The position numbers and the translations under genes were made by a program. Below are positions 38,174 to 47,882 of a stretch of 64,000 nt of DNA, in pieces. The stretch comes from Nitratireductor arenosus. Lineage in GTDB: Bacteria > Pseudomonadota > Alphaproteobacteria > Rhizobiales > Rhizobiaceae. Numbering within the stretch: position 1 is the stretch's first letter; every line of letters begins with the position of its first letter. The notes beneath the pieces are model-generated. The model was not told the origin of the DNA, searched no databases, and saw only the letters and a list, made by a program, of their open reading frames with translations. Location: contig NZ_WPHG01000001.1 of assembly GCF_009742725.1 (NCBI RefSeq), positions 594,001 through 658,000 of the forward strand, written 5' to 3'.

Positions 38174-39088
38174 GATTGCCTCCCCGGGACCGGGACGGTT
38201 TCGACCCCTGCTGCGAAACGCTGCTTGGAAAACATGCTTCGCCGCGCCCGCTGCGTAGCGGCGCAACCCACCGGGCACAATATTGCCGCTGCGCTCATAA
38301 AGCGTGGCATTTCGTGCCGGGCTGAAGGGATTGGCGGGTTCTCTTTCAAGGAGGGCCTCGGATTGGGTACGGGTCGGTCGTTGAACACGCTAGGGCGAGA
38401 CATCGACAGTCACAATTGTGACTTCTGTCACCTGAAGACCGACATCGTCGGATTGGATTGATACGGCTTCGCGTCCCGCGAAGCGATCCGCGCCCACGGT
38501 GGCGGGGCAATACGGTCGCGACGCACTCTCGCGACCGGCTTCGGGCATTCGTGACCCCGGGCGTACTTCCGAGGATGACAATGGTCATCATTGATGAAGC
38601 GCGACCAAGGCCACACTAGTTGATAGCGGCAAGTGGCCAAACGCTACAATCGCCGGGACCGGGAGGACCGCCATATGCAAAACTTGCTTGCCCATGCAGA
38701 TCGAAACAGGCTCCACCCTCTCCATCCGCTTGTGGAGATCGCCACCGCTGTCTTCAAACACATATGGCAGCGATTTTCCGGGGCTAAGAGGCGTGGCGAA
38801 GCCACCCCAAATCAACTCTGGTCTGACGACAGATGTCCCGAGGACCTGACCTTCCACTGGGACATCCGCGTGCGGTGATTTTGCCCGATGTTGGCCCGTG
38901 CACTCGCCGTCGGCGAAAGGCTGGCAGCAAGCCTGCCTGAACGCCTGGCATGCGCATCCTGGTTCCTGGACTGGAGTGCTTCGAATGCCGCCCGGATGAG
39001 GGTTCTGAAAAAACCAGGCAGTAGCCGCGAGCCAATCCGCACGGCGCCGTTGAAAAACGGGCCCAACCAAAACCAGAGTGAGATGACA
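38174..39088. other. 915-bp divergent intergenic region, no recognised gene
   Basis: Lies between LivH-type and GabT-type genes. ORFs of 60-160 codons occur on both strands but none matches a family I know, and their frames overlap each other. Base composition is less G+C-rich than in flanking genes. A GATGAC-AATG-GTCATC hairpin at 38574-38589 is shared with 28020-28035. The region may hold promoters for both operons and a decayed mobile or gene remnant. Confidence 0.45.
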
Positions 39089-40381
39089 ATGTCGGCAGCG
39101 AACCTACTCAAAACAAGGCAGGAAGCGGCGATAGCACCGGGCGTCGGCACCCGCGCGATTTTCGCCGATCGCGCTGAAAACGCGGAGCTTTGGGATGTAG
39201 ACGGCAAGCGCTACATCGATTTCGCCGCGGGGATCGCGGTCAACAACACCGGCCACCGTCATCCGAAAATTATGAAGGCGGTGAGCGAACAGGCGTCCCG
39301 GTTTACTCATACCTGCTTTCACGTAGCGCCTTATGAAAGCTACATCAATTTGGCCGAGCGGCTGAATGCCATCGCGCCGACCGGTCCCGACAATCGAACC
39401 ATGCTGGTCACGACCGGGGCGGAGGCCGTCGAGAACGCCGTCAAGATCGCCCGCGCATACACCAAACGGTCCGGAATCGTGGCGTTCAGCGGCGCATTTC
39501 ACGGCCGGACACTTCTGGGCATGGCCCTTACCGGAAAAGTCGCCCCCTACAAGAAGAATTTCGGCCCTTTTCCGGCGGAAATCTATCATGCGCCGTTTCC
39601 AAACCATTATATGGGAGTGTCCGTCGAGGACGCGTTGCGCGCGCTTGATACATTGTTCGCTGCCGACGTCGATCCGGAGCGGATAGCCGCGATCATTGTC
39701 GAGCCTGTTCAGGGCGAAGGCGGTTTCAACGTCGCGCCGCCCGATTTCCTGAAGGCGCTACGCGCATTGGCCGACCTTTACGGCATTCTGCTCATCGCCG
39801 ACGAGGTACAGTCCGGCATGGCCCGGACCGGGCGTATGTTCGGTATCGAGCATTCGGGCATTGAAGCCGACATCGTGACGATGGCGAAAGGCCTTGCCGG
39901 AGGCTTCCCGCTCTCAGCCGTGGTCGGCAGGGCCGAGATCATGTCCGCCGCGCATACGGGTGGCCTCGGTGGAACCTATGCCGGAAACCCCTTGGCCGTG
40001 GCGGCGGCGAACGCCGTTCTCGATGTGATCGAGGACGAGCGCCTGTGCGATCGCGCCACGTCCATCGGATCGACCCTCAAGACGCGTCTGAACGATCTCG
40101 CCGCGCGACAGGGCATGGGGAGGATCGGCGACGTGCGGGGGCTTGGGGCGATGGTCGCTTTCGAGCTGGTGACGGATCGCACGTCGAAGGACGCGGACGC
40201 GCTTTTGACGGCGAATATCGTTGCCGCCGCCGAACGAAACGGTTTGATTCTTCTGTCTTGCGGAACGCGGCAAAACGTCATCAGGTTGCTGCCGCCGCTG
40301 ACCATCGACGATGCGACGTTGGACGAAGGCTGGAACATGCTTGAACAATCCGTGGAGGCTGCCTGTTCGGCGATTGGATAA
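39089..40381 (+). CDS. gabT: Class III aminotransferase, 4-aminobutyrate aminotransferase-like
   Basis: PLP enzyme moving the amino group of GABA or a similar omega-amino acid to 2-oxoglutarate (430 residues). Family blocks: DVDGKRYIDFAAGIAVNNTGHRHP, TTGAEAVENAVKIAR, AFHGRT, EPVQGEGGFNVAP, LLIADEVQSGMARTG and the PLP Lys267 in MAKGLAGGFPLS. GGLGGTYAGNPLAVAAA matches GabT closely. ATG 39083 lies two codons upstream; I preferred 39089 for its spacing from GAGTGAG. It is followed by the AceE-like gene after 65 bases. Confidence 0.9.
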   Translation: MSAANLLKTRQEAAIAPGVGTRAIFADRAENAELWDVDGKRYIDFAAGIAVNNTGHRHPKIMKAVSEQASRFTHTCFHVAPYESYINLAERLNAIAPTGPDNRTMLVTTGAEAVENAVKIARAYTKRSGIVAFSGAFHGRTLLGMALTGKVAPYKKNFGPFPAEIYHAPFPNHYMGVSVEDALRALDTLFAADVDPERIAAIIVEPVQGEGGFNVAPPDFLKALRALADLYGILLIADEVQSGMARTGRMFGIEHSGIEADIVTMAKGLAGGFPLSAVVGRAEIMSAAHTGGLGGTYAGNPLAVAAANAVLDVIEDERLCDRATSIGSTLKTRLNDLAARQGMGRIGDVRGLGAMVAFELVTDRTSKDADALLTANIVAAAERNGLILLSCGTRQNVIRLLPPLTIDDATLDEGWNMLEQSVEAACSAIG

Positions 40382-40446
40382 GCCCCGCTTGACTACCCGC
40401 CCTGCACCGGCAAGCCTCAACCACACCAAACTGGGATGTTTCAACG

Positions 40447-42840
40447 ATGGACAAGCCGTCGCTCGAATTTTTGTCCGCGCTGGAGCGTAAGGTCCGCTGG
40501 CTCGCGACCTGGACTATCCACAACGCCAATCACCTTCGCGACAATGACGACAGTCTTAAGGTCGGCGGCCATCAGGCGTCGTCCGCGTCGCTGTCCACGA
40601 TCATGACCGCGCTCTACTTCGCGGCGCTGCGGCCGGAAGACAGGGTCGCGGTAAAGCCTCACGCCAGTCCGGTCTTTCATGCCATTCAATATCTGCTCGG
40701 CAATCAGACCCTTGAAAAGCTGAAGAACTTTCGCGGCTACGGGGGAGCGCAGTCATACCCGTCGCGCACCAAGGATATCGACGACGTCGATTTCTCGACC
40801 GGCTCGGTTGGTCTTGGCGTCGCGCAGACGCTGTTCTCCTCGCTGGCGCAGGACTACGTCGCCGCGCACGGGTTCGGCGCCGAGAGGGCCGAAGGCAAGA
40901 TGGTTGCGCTTGTCGGCGACGCGGAGATGGACGAAGGCAACATCTTCGAGGCCCTGCTGGAAGGCTGGAAGCACGGCCTGCGCAACACCTGGTGGGTGGT
41001 CGACTACAATCGCCAGAGCCTGGATGCCGTGGTGCGCGAGGGGCTCTGGGCGCGTTTCGAATCGATCTTCCGCAATTTCGGCTGGGATGTCGTTATCCTC
41101 AAACACGGTATGCTTCAGCAGGCCGCCTTTGCCGAACCGGGCGGCGACAAGCTACGCGAATGGATCGACGCCTGTCCAAACCAGCTCTATTCGGCGCTGA
41201 CCTTCCAGGGCGGCGCGGCGTGGCGCAAGCGCCTGCTCGACGAGCTCGGCGATCAGGGCCCGGTTTCGCGATTGATCGAGAAACGCAGCGATGCCGAGCT
41301 TGCCGATCTGATGGCGAATCTCGGTGGCCATGACCTACCTTCCCTGCTCGAAGCCTTTGAACAAGCTCGTGGGCATGATCGACCGACTTGCTTCATAGCA
41401 TACACGATCAAGGGATTCGGGCTGCCGTTGGCCGGCCACAAGGACAACCACGCCGGTTTGATGACGCCAACCCAGACCGAAGCCCTGCGTGAGCAAATGC
41501 GGGTCCGCTCCGGACGCGAATGGGAGCCTTTCGAGGGGCTGGATATCCCCGAAAAGGCTCTGAAGGATTTTATCGCCGCGGTGCCTTTCGCCAGGGACGG
41601 CCGCCGAAACCACACCGCGCCGGCGATCGCGGTTCCCGACAGGCTGGAGATCGCCTTGCAACCGTCGATGTCGACGCAGCAGGGTTTCGGCATGCTGATG
41701 CACGAGATTTCGAAGGGCGAGGATCCGTTCTCCGATCGGGTCGTGACAACGTCGCCCGATGTCACCGTGTCCACCAATCTCGGCGCATGGGTGAACCGCC
41801 GCGGCCTCTTCGCCCGCGAAGAGATGGCCGACACGTTCAAGGCCGAGCGCATACCCTCGACCTTCAACTGGACATTCTCGCCACGCGGCCAGCACATCGA
41901 ACTCGGCATCGCCGAGATGAACCTCTTCATCATGCTTTCCGCGCTCGGTCTGTCGCATTCCATCTTCGGCGAGCGACTGCTGCCGGTGGGCACGCTTTAT
42001 GACCCGTTCATCGAGCGCGGCCTCGATGCGTTGAACTACGCCTGCTACCAGGATGCACGTTTCATTCTGGCAGCGACCCCTTCGGGCGTGACGCTCGCGC
42101 CCGAAGGCGGCGCCCATCAGTCGATCGCCACGCCGCTGATCGGTATGGCCCAGGACGGGCTTGCCAGCTTCGAGCCGGCCTTCGTCGATGAGCTTGCAAC
42201 GATCCTGCGATGGTCCTTCGAATATATTCAGCGCTCCGGCGTCGCGCCACCCGACGAAACAAACTGGCTGCGCGACCTGACCGGCGGATCGGTCTATCTG
42301 CGTTTGTCCACGCGCTCGATCGACCAGCCGCGCCGAGAAATCGACGGCGATCTCGCCCGGGATATGATCAACGGGGCCTATTGGATGCGCAAGCCGGGTC
42401 CCAACGCGCAAGCGGTGGTGGCTTATGCCGGCGCGATAGCCCCCGAAGCGATCGAGGCCGTCGGCATGATGAGCGAAGACCGCCGCGACATCGGGCTGCT
42501 GGCGATTACGTCCGCCGACCGGCTGAACGCCGGCTGGACCGCGGCGCAACGCGCCCGCGAAGCAGGCTTGAGCCACGCGAGAAGCCATGTGGAGCGGCTG
42601 CTTGCCAATATCCCCTCGCATTGCGGTATCGTCACGGTGATCGACGGTCACCCGGCGACCTTGGCCTGGCTCGGCTCTGTCCATGGCCATCGCACGCGTT
42701 CCCTGGGTGTCGAACATTTCGGCCAGACGGGCACGATCGCCGATCTTCACAAGCATTTCGGCATCGACGCCGACGGCATCATGCGGGCGGCGCAGGCCGT
42801 CGTTGCAGGGCGTCCGCTGCGACATTTGCGGGCCGTGTGA
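40447..42840 (+). CDS. AceE-like thiamine diphosphate enzyme (homodimeric 2-oxoacid dehydrogenase E1 family)
   Basis: 797 residues. The ThDP motif runs from GDAEMDEGN (157-165) to DYN (Asn188); Glu490 in ELGIAEMNLF is the likely cofactor-activating Glu; EGGAHQS is present in the pyrimidine domain. Compared with typical AceE (about 890 residues) it begins directly at the ThDP domain and lacks the roughly 80 N-terminal residues that in E. coli hold the E2-binding segment. No E2 or E3 gene is in the window. It may be a transketolase-like or E2-independent 2-oxoacid enzyme. It forms an operon with the aminotransferase. Confidence 0.82.
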   Translation: MDKPSLEFLSALERKVRWLATWTIHNANHLRDNDDSLKVGGHQASSASLSTIMTALYFAALRPEDRVAVKPHASPVFHAIQYLLGNQTLEKLKNFRGYGGAQSYPSRTKDIDDVDFSTGSVGLGVAQTLFSSLAQDYVAAHGFGAERAEGKMVALVGDAEMDEGNIFEALLEGWKHGLRNTWWVVDYNRQSLDAVVREGLWARFESIFRNFGWDVVILKHGMLQQAAFAEPGGDKLREWIDACPNQLYSALTFQGGAAWRKRLLDELGDQGPVSRLIEKRSDAELADLMANLGGHDLPSLLEAFEQARGHDRPTCFIAYTIKGFGLPLAGHKDNHAGLMTPTQTEALREQMRVRSGREWEPFEGLDIPEKALKDFIAAVPFARDGRRNHTAPAIAVPDRLEIALQPSMSTQQGFGMLMHEISKGEDPFSDRVVTTSPDVTVSTNLGAWVNRRGLFAREEMADTFKAERIPSTFNWTFSPRGQHIELGIAEMNLFIMLSALGLSHSIFGERLLPVGTLYDPFIERGLDALNYACYQDARFILAATPSGVTLAPEGGAHQSIATPLIGMAQDGLASFEPAFVDELATILRWSFEYIQRSGVAPPDETNWLRDLTGGSVYLRLSTRSIDQPRREIDGDLARDMINGAYWMRKPGPNAQAVVAYAGAIAPEAIEAVGMMSEDRRDIGLLAITSADRLNAGWTAAQRAREAGLSHARSHVERLLANIPSHCGIVTVIDGHPATLAWLGSVHGHRTRSLGVEHFGQTGTIADLHKHFGIDADGIMRAAQAVVAGRPLRHLRAV

Positions 42841-42889
42841 GACAGCCGCGATGCGTTAATAGGCACAGCGAACCAGCCCCGGTCGAGTT

Positions 42890-43906
42890 CTACGAATGGG
42901 GCCGCACCTGCACCTGCTGTTCGATCACTCCGAAGATCGACTGACCGCACCGGTCTCTCATCTCTATACTGACCTTGTCGCCGGCTCGCATGAACGGCGT
43001 GCGCGGCGCACCCTCTCGGATGGTCTCGACCATGCGCAGTTCCGCAATGCAGGAATATCCCACCCCGCCTTCGCCGATGGTTTTTCCCGGCCCGCCTTCG
43101 AACTTGTTCGAAACGGTCCCCGAACCCACGATCGTGCCGGCGGCAAGCGCCCGGGTTCGCGCGGCATGGGCGATCAGCGTCGGGAAATCAAACGTCATGT
43201 CGACCCCCGCATTGGCTCGCCCGAACGGCGCCCCATTGTAATCGACCATCAACTCGAGATGCACCTTCCCGCCATCCCATGCCTGCCCCAATTCGTCCGG
43301 TGTGACGGCGACCGGCGAGAAAGCCGATGACGGCTTCGCGTGGACAAACCCGAAACCCTTGGACAGTTCATTGGGGATCAGCCCGCGCAGCGACACGTCG
43401 TTGGCAAGCATGACCAGGCGGATAGCGCGCCGCGCTTCCCCGACACTCGCGCCGGCGGCTACATCGTCCACGACAACGGCGACTTCGCCTTCCATATCGA
43501 TCCCCCAGTCCTCGTCCGCCATCACAATGGGGTCACGCGGACCAAGGAAGCTGTCGGACCCGCCCTGATACATCAGTGGATCGGTCCGGAACGATTGCGG
43601 CATCTCCGCATCGCGTGCCTTGCGCACCAATTCGACGTGATTGACATAAGCGGACCCGTCCAACCACTGATAGGCGCGCGGCAGCGGCGAAAGCGTCGCG
43701 GTCTCGTCGAAGCTCCAGGACGGCGCCGTGCCCGCTTCCAGGGCTTTCGCCAACAATTTCAGATGCGGTTGAACCCGCCGCCAATCATCGAGCGCAACCT
43801 GCAGCGTCGGAGCGAGGAAACCCGCATCCGCGCAGCGGGTTAGGTCTCGTGACACCACCACCAGCCTGCCGTCGCGGGCGCCGTTTTTGAGCGTCGCAAG
43901 CTTCAT
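42890..43906 (-). CDS. Fumarylacetoacetate hydrolase (FAH) family protein
   Basis: 338 residues. The FAH fold is clear in DWGIDMEGEVAVVVDDV (metal-binding Glu-x-Glu), AFSPVAVTPDELG, AGTIVGSGTVSN and GDKVSIEMRD. Its N-terminus MKLATLKNGARDGRLVVVSRDLT is typical of FAH proper-like proteins of proteobacteria. It probably cleaves a C-C bond in, or tautomerises, an acylpyruvate. It is the last of twelve genes in the minus-strand run, 98 bases after the Cof fusion. Confidence 0.88.
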   Translation of the reverse strand: MKLATLKNGARDGRLVVVSRDLTRCADAGFLAPTLQVALDDWRRVQPHLKLLAKALEAGTAPSWSFDETATLSPLPRAYQWLDGSAYVNHVELVRKARDAEMPQSFRTDPLMYQGGSDSFLGPRDPIVMADEDWGIDMEGEVAVVVDDVAAGASVGEARRAIRLVMLANDVSLRGLIPNELSKGFGFVHAKPSSAFSPVAVTPDELGQAWDGGKVHLELMVDYNGAPFGRANAGVDMTFDFPTLIAHAARTRALAAGTIVGSGTVSNKFEGGPGKTIGEGGVGYSCIAELRMVETIREGAPRTPFMRAGDKVSIEMRDRCGQSIFGVIEQQVQVRPHS

Positions 43907-44004
43907 TCGTTCTCTCCCTGATCGGCGCGGCCAGAAAAGGTCCGCTCCACGCGACCGCCCAAGCCTCGCGGCAGACAGCTCCGGTCCGGTCGCAAAACCT
44001 GATT

Positions 44005-46908
44005 TCAGGCCGCCGCCCGCTCGTACAGGGTCGTGCGCTGGCGTGCCCCGCGACCCGCCCTGCGTGCCAGCTCACACAGGCGCTCGGGCGACATCTCCGA
44101 ACCGTTCGCCCCGCCGGCCGAGCGGGTGATGGTCTCGTCCATCAGCGTTCCGCCCAGATCGTTGACGCCCGCGGCAAGGGCATGACCAAGCCCGTCCGGT
44201 CCCAACTTGACCCACGACCCCTGCACGTTGGGGAGAAGGTCCCCGAAAACCAGCCGGGCGACAGCATGCATGAGGATCGATTCACGCGCGTCGGGACCCG
44301 AACGCGACGATTTGCGCAGCGCGATCGGCGAGTATTCGGCAACGAAAGGCAGCGGTACGAATTCCGTGAAACCGCCGGTCTCCTTCTGGATACCGCGAAT
44401 AATGGTCAGATGCCGCGCCCAGTGCCGGTAGCGATCGACATGCCCGAACATGATCGTGGCCGTCGATCGCAGTCCGATCTCGTGCGCCGTCCTCATCACC
44501 TCGATCCATTCGTCCGTGCGGATCTTGTCCGGGCAAAGCACAGCACGAACGTCGTCGGAAAGGATTTCGGCCGCCGTACCGGGAAGCGTGGCCAGTCCCG
44601 ACGCCTGCAGGCGCTTCAGAAAGTCGCGCAACGACAACCCCAGGGTCGATGCGCCGTGCCACACTTCAAGCGGCGAGAACGCGTGAATATGCATGTCCGG
44701 CAGCGAGTCACGGATGGAGGCGCTGATCCCGATATAGGTCTCGCCAGTGTAGGCGGGATGAATACCGCCCTGCAGGCAGACCTCGGTCGCGCCACGCTCC
44801 CGTGCCTCACGCGCGCGCCGGACGATCTCTTGAAGATCGAGCACGTACGGTTTTCCACGCAGATTGTCGTGCGTCTTGCCTTTCGAGAAGGCGCAGAACT
44901 GGCATTTGTAGGCGCAGATATTGGTGTAGTTGATGTTTCGGTTGACGACATAGGTCGCCTCGTCGCCGCAGATCCTGTGGCGAACCCTGTCGGCGGCATC
45001 GCAGACGAGGCCGAACGCGCGCCCGCGCGCTTGGAAGAGGCGCTCGATGTCGGGAATGTCCAGCTTTTCCCCAGCTTCGCCGCGCGCGACGATGGCCCGG
45101 AAGCCTGCTTCGACGGGCGCCCGGCTCGCGACGATCGTTGGAAATTCAATGGCGGAACCCGGCCGCCAAGCCTGTTCGATCGCAAACCCTTCGCCGTCGA
45201 TCTTGCGACGGATGGGATCCTGCATGGCGGGGTCCGCCCAGCGATCGAGATCGCGCGCGAAAGAGGGGTAGATCGTCAAGCGTTGGACGAGATGGCGCCC
45301 GCCGCTTTCCGTACTAGCGCGCAGCGCTTCGAGACTTGGCCAAGGCGCTTCGGGATTGACGAAATCGCTGGTGAGCGGAGAGACGCCGCCCCAGTCGTTG
45401 ATGCCCGCATCCAGGAGCGCGGCGTGGTCCGAAGGGCTGAGATTCGGCGGTGCCTGTATGCTCATTCCGGCCCCGAAGATCAGGCGCGCCGCGGCAACAG
45501 TCCACACCAGTTCTTCAAGCGAAGCATCCGGTGCGCCGGCCATGAGGGTCCCCGGCTTGGCACGAAAATTCTGAATGATGATTTCCTGAATGTGGCCGTA
45601 CTCGTCGTGGATATCCCTGAGCGCCAGGAGATCATTGACACGGTCGGCGCGGGTTTCGCCGATGCCGACAAGCAGGCCCGTGGTGAACGGTATCGCGAGC
45701 TCGCCCGCGATGCGGATCGTTTCGAAACGCCGGCGCGGCTCCTTGTCCGGCGATCCGAAATGGGCTCCGCCCTTTTTACAAAGCGCCTCGCTGCCGCTTT
45801 CAAGCATCAGGCCCATGGATGCCGCGACAGGCCGCAGGCGCAGCATCTCGTCGCGGCTCATGCAGCCGGGATTGAGATGCGGCAGGAGACCTGTTTTCTC
45901 CAGAACCGCCCGAGCGGCCCGCTCAAGATAGTCAAGCGTGGAACCGCACTGCATCGCATCGAGCGCGGCGCGCGCGTCACGGTAGCGATCCTCGGGCCGC
46001 TCGCCAAGCGTGAACAGCGCTTCCTTGCATCCCATCGCCGCGCCTTGTCGGGCAATCTCAACGACCTCCCCGACACGCATATAGGCGCCTGCGAGCTGTT
46101 TCGGCCGCTTGGCGAAAGTGCAATAGTGGCAAACGTCGCGGCACAACTGCGTCAGCGGCAGAAAAACCTTCGGCGAATAGGTCACGGTGCGGCCGAACCC
46201 CTCGAGAGTATATTGCAGCGCCCGTGGCGACAATTCGCCCGCCGACTTCCCCACCAGCGCGCGCGCCTGGTCGGGCGCGAGGCGACCGCCCGGCAGCCCG
46301 CCGGACGAGGGCGCGGCGAAAGTGCCCAAAGACTCCAGATAGACAAGGTCTCCAGGCACGTCGACATCGCAGGCAAGACCTGGTCTGTCGATCGTGCGCA
46401 CCGTCAATCCGGCCGACCGTCCCGCGGCGACGTGGGCGGCATGGCTGCCTTCGCCGAAGCTGAAGGCAAAGCGCACAGGCAAGTCGGTCACCACCGCGTT
46501 CGTGCCACGTAGGTCCTTGCAGCGCGCCAGCGTGAGCTCTCCGGGCGGGCTGTCCGTCAAGGCCGCAATATCGTCGGGCTGTATTAGAGGCAGGTCGCCG
46601 TGAAGAACAATGGCGCGCGTCTCGCCGTTCCGGAACAGGTGGTCGCAGCCGGCCGTGACGGCTGAATTGAGGTCGCGATCTCCGGCAGTTGTCAAAACCT
46701 CGGCCCCACGGGCGCGTGCCTGTCGCGCCACGTCTCCGTCTGGGGTGACGACGAGGATGCCCGTACAACGCGGGCTTGCGCCAAGTACGTCGAGCACATG
46801 GCCGAGCATCGCCCGGGCGGCGGCGACCCGCCTCCCATCGTCGACGAGAGAGCCAAGTCTCGATTTGGCTTTGCCAAGCGGCTTAACCGGAACGACAAAC
46901 CAATTCAT
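44005..46908 (-). CDS. cofCGH: Trifunctional CofC-CofG-CofH fusion for coenzyme F420 biosynthesis
   Basis: 967 residues in three parts. Residues 1-200 are CofC (phospholactate/PEP/3-phosphoglycerate guanylyltransferase): VPVKPLGKAKSRL and HGDLPLIQPDDI. About 228-545 is CofG, a radical SAM half with Cys256, Cys260 and Cys263 (CRDVCHYC). About 615-960 is CofH, with Cys665, Cys669 and Cys672 (CAYKCQFC) and CLQGGIHP. CofG and CofH together make the deazaflavin FO from 5-amino-6-ribitylaminouracil and tyrosine; CofC activates the side-chain precursor. CofGH fusions are known in actinobacteria; the extra CofC module at the front is less common. Start overlaps cofD by four bases. Confidence 0.95.
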   Translation of the reverse strand: MNWFVVPVKPLGKAKSRLGSLVDDGRRVAAARAMLGHVLDVLGASPRCTGILVVTPDGDVARQARARGAEVLTTAGDRDLNSAVTAGCDHLFRNGETRAIVLHGDLPLIQPDDIAALTDSPPGELTLARCKDLRGTNAVVTDLPVRFAFSFGEGSHAAHVAAGRSAGLTVRTIDRPGLACDVDVPGDLVYLESLGTFAAPSSGGLPGGRLAPDQARALVGKSAGELSPRALQYTLEGFGRTVTYSPKVFLPLTQLCRDVCHYCTFAKRPKQLAGAYMRVGEVVEIARQGAAMGCKEALFTLGERPEDRYRDARAALDAMQCGSTLDYLERAARAVLEKTGLLPHLNPGCMSRDEMLRLRPVAASMGLMLESGSEALCKKGGAHFGSPDKEPRRRFETIRIAGELAIPFTTGLLVGIGETRADRVNDLLALRDIHDEYGHIQEIIIQNFRAKPGTLMAGAPDASLEELVWTVAAARLIFGAGMSIQAPPNLSPSDHAALLDAGINDWGGVSPLTSDFVNPEAPWPSLEALRASTESGGRHLVQRLTIYPSFARDLDRWADPAMQDPIRRKIDGEGFAIEQAWRPGSAIEFPTIVASRAPVEAGFRAIVARGEAGEKLDIPDIERLFQARGRAFGLVCDAADRVRHRICGDEATYVVNRNINYTNICAYKCQFCAFSKGKTHDNLRGKPYVLDLQEIVRRAREARERGATEVCLQGGIHPAYTGETYIGISASIRDSLPDMHIHAFSPLEVWHGASTLGLSLRDFLKRLQASGLATLPGTAAEILSDDVRAVLCPDKIRTDEWIEVMRTAHEIGLRSTATIMFGHVDRYRHWARHLTIIRGIQKETGGFTEFVPLPFVAEYSPIALRKSSRSGPDARESILMHAVARLVFGDLLPNVQGSWVKLGPDGLGHALAAGVNDLGGTLMDETITRSAGGANGSEMSPERLCELARRAGRGARQRTTLYERAAA

Positions 46909-47882
46909 GACGGGGAAGCGCCCTTTCTGATCCTCCTGACGAAGGCGATCGCAGCATCGGCAAGCGCGGTCTTGTCATCATCGGACACCATCAGCGTCTG
47001 CTCGACACCGACCCGCACGGACGCGGGAAACGCCCCCGACAGTTCAGCGTCACGCCGATCGAGAATGAAGCCGTCAAGGAACCCGTCATAGCGCGCCGCG
47101 ACGCTCATCGGCGTGACCGGCAGTTCCAGTTCCTGGAGTATTTTGGCGGCCGGACCCTTCACGGCCTGCCCGCCGATCAGCGGCGTCACCGCCACGACGG
47201 GAGCATTGGTCCTCGACAGCGCATGCCTGACGCCGGGAATGGCAAGGATGGGGTCGATGCTGAGGAAGGGGTTGGAGGGACAGATGATAAAGCCCGCGAG
47301 ATCCGGATCGCCCAGCGCGGCGGCGAAATCCGGCGAAGGCGTTGCGTTCGCAGCGCCCGCAAACTCGATCGCCCTAACCGCCGGCGCGCACTTGTGGCCG
47401 ACGAAATATTCCTGAAAGGCCAGCTTGCCCTGATCGGTATGCACCATCGTGCGCACCGGTTCATCCGACATCGGCACGATCGGCGTCGTCACGCCAAGCC
47501 GCTCCGCCAGAACCTTCATCACCGCGCTCAACGTCTTTCCGCTATCGAAAAGATGCCGTCGCGCGAGGTGCAGGCCGATATCCTTGTCGCCGAGTTGGAA
47601 CCAGTCCGCGCCACCCAGACGCTGCATTTCCTTGTAGGCGGTCCAGCTCTCATCGGCTCGCCCCCAGCCCAGCGCGGGGTTGTTCTGGCCGGCCAGCGTA
47701 TAGAGCACCGTGTCGAGATCAGGGCAGATCGGCAGACCGAGATGCTCGAAATCGTCACCTGTATTGACGACCACCAATAGTTGGTCCGGCCCCAAAACAC
47801 GGGCTAGGCCGAAGGCGAGTTTCGCGCCGCCCACCCCGCCGCAGAGCGCGACAAACCTGCGACCTTGGCGCCCGGTGTTCAT
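46905..47882 (-). CDS. cofD: 2-phospho-L-lactate transferase CofD (FbiA)
   Basis: Joins FO with the guanylylated C3 acid to give F420-0 (or its dehydro or glycerate form). 325 residues, usual family length. Nucleotide-binding [12 protein letters not shown] at the start; [24 protein letters not shown] and [14 protein letters not shown] are CofD hallmarks. It overlaps the genes before and after by four bases each, so cofE, cofD and the Cof fusion are translationally coupled. Confidence 0.97.
   Translation of the reverse strand: MNTGRQGRRFVALCGGVGGAKLAFGLARVLGPDQLLVVVNTGDDFEHLGLPICPDLDTVLYTLAGQNNPALGWGRADESWTAYKEMQRLGGADWFQLGDKDIGLHLARRHLFDSGKTLSAVMKVLAERLGVTTPIVPMSDEPVRTMVHTDQGKLAFQEYFVGHKCAPAVRAIEFAGAANATPSPDFAAALGDPDLAGFIICPSNPFLSIDPILAIPGVRHALSRTNAPVVAVTPLIGGQAVKGPAAKILQELELPVTPMSVAARYDGFLDGFILDRRDAELSGAFPASVRVGVEQTLMVSDDDKTALADAAIAFVRRIRKGASPS

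Noticed and set aside
38588-39070. 160-codon minus-strand ORF in the Liv-GabT gap
   Set aside because: No recognisable motif and poor codon pattern; competing frames overlap it on both strands.
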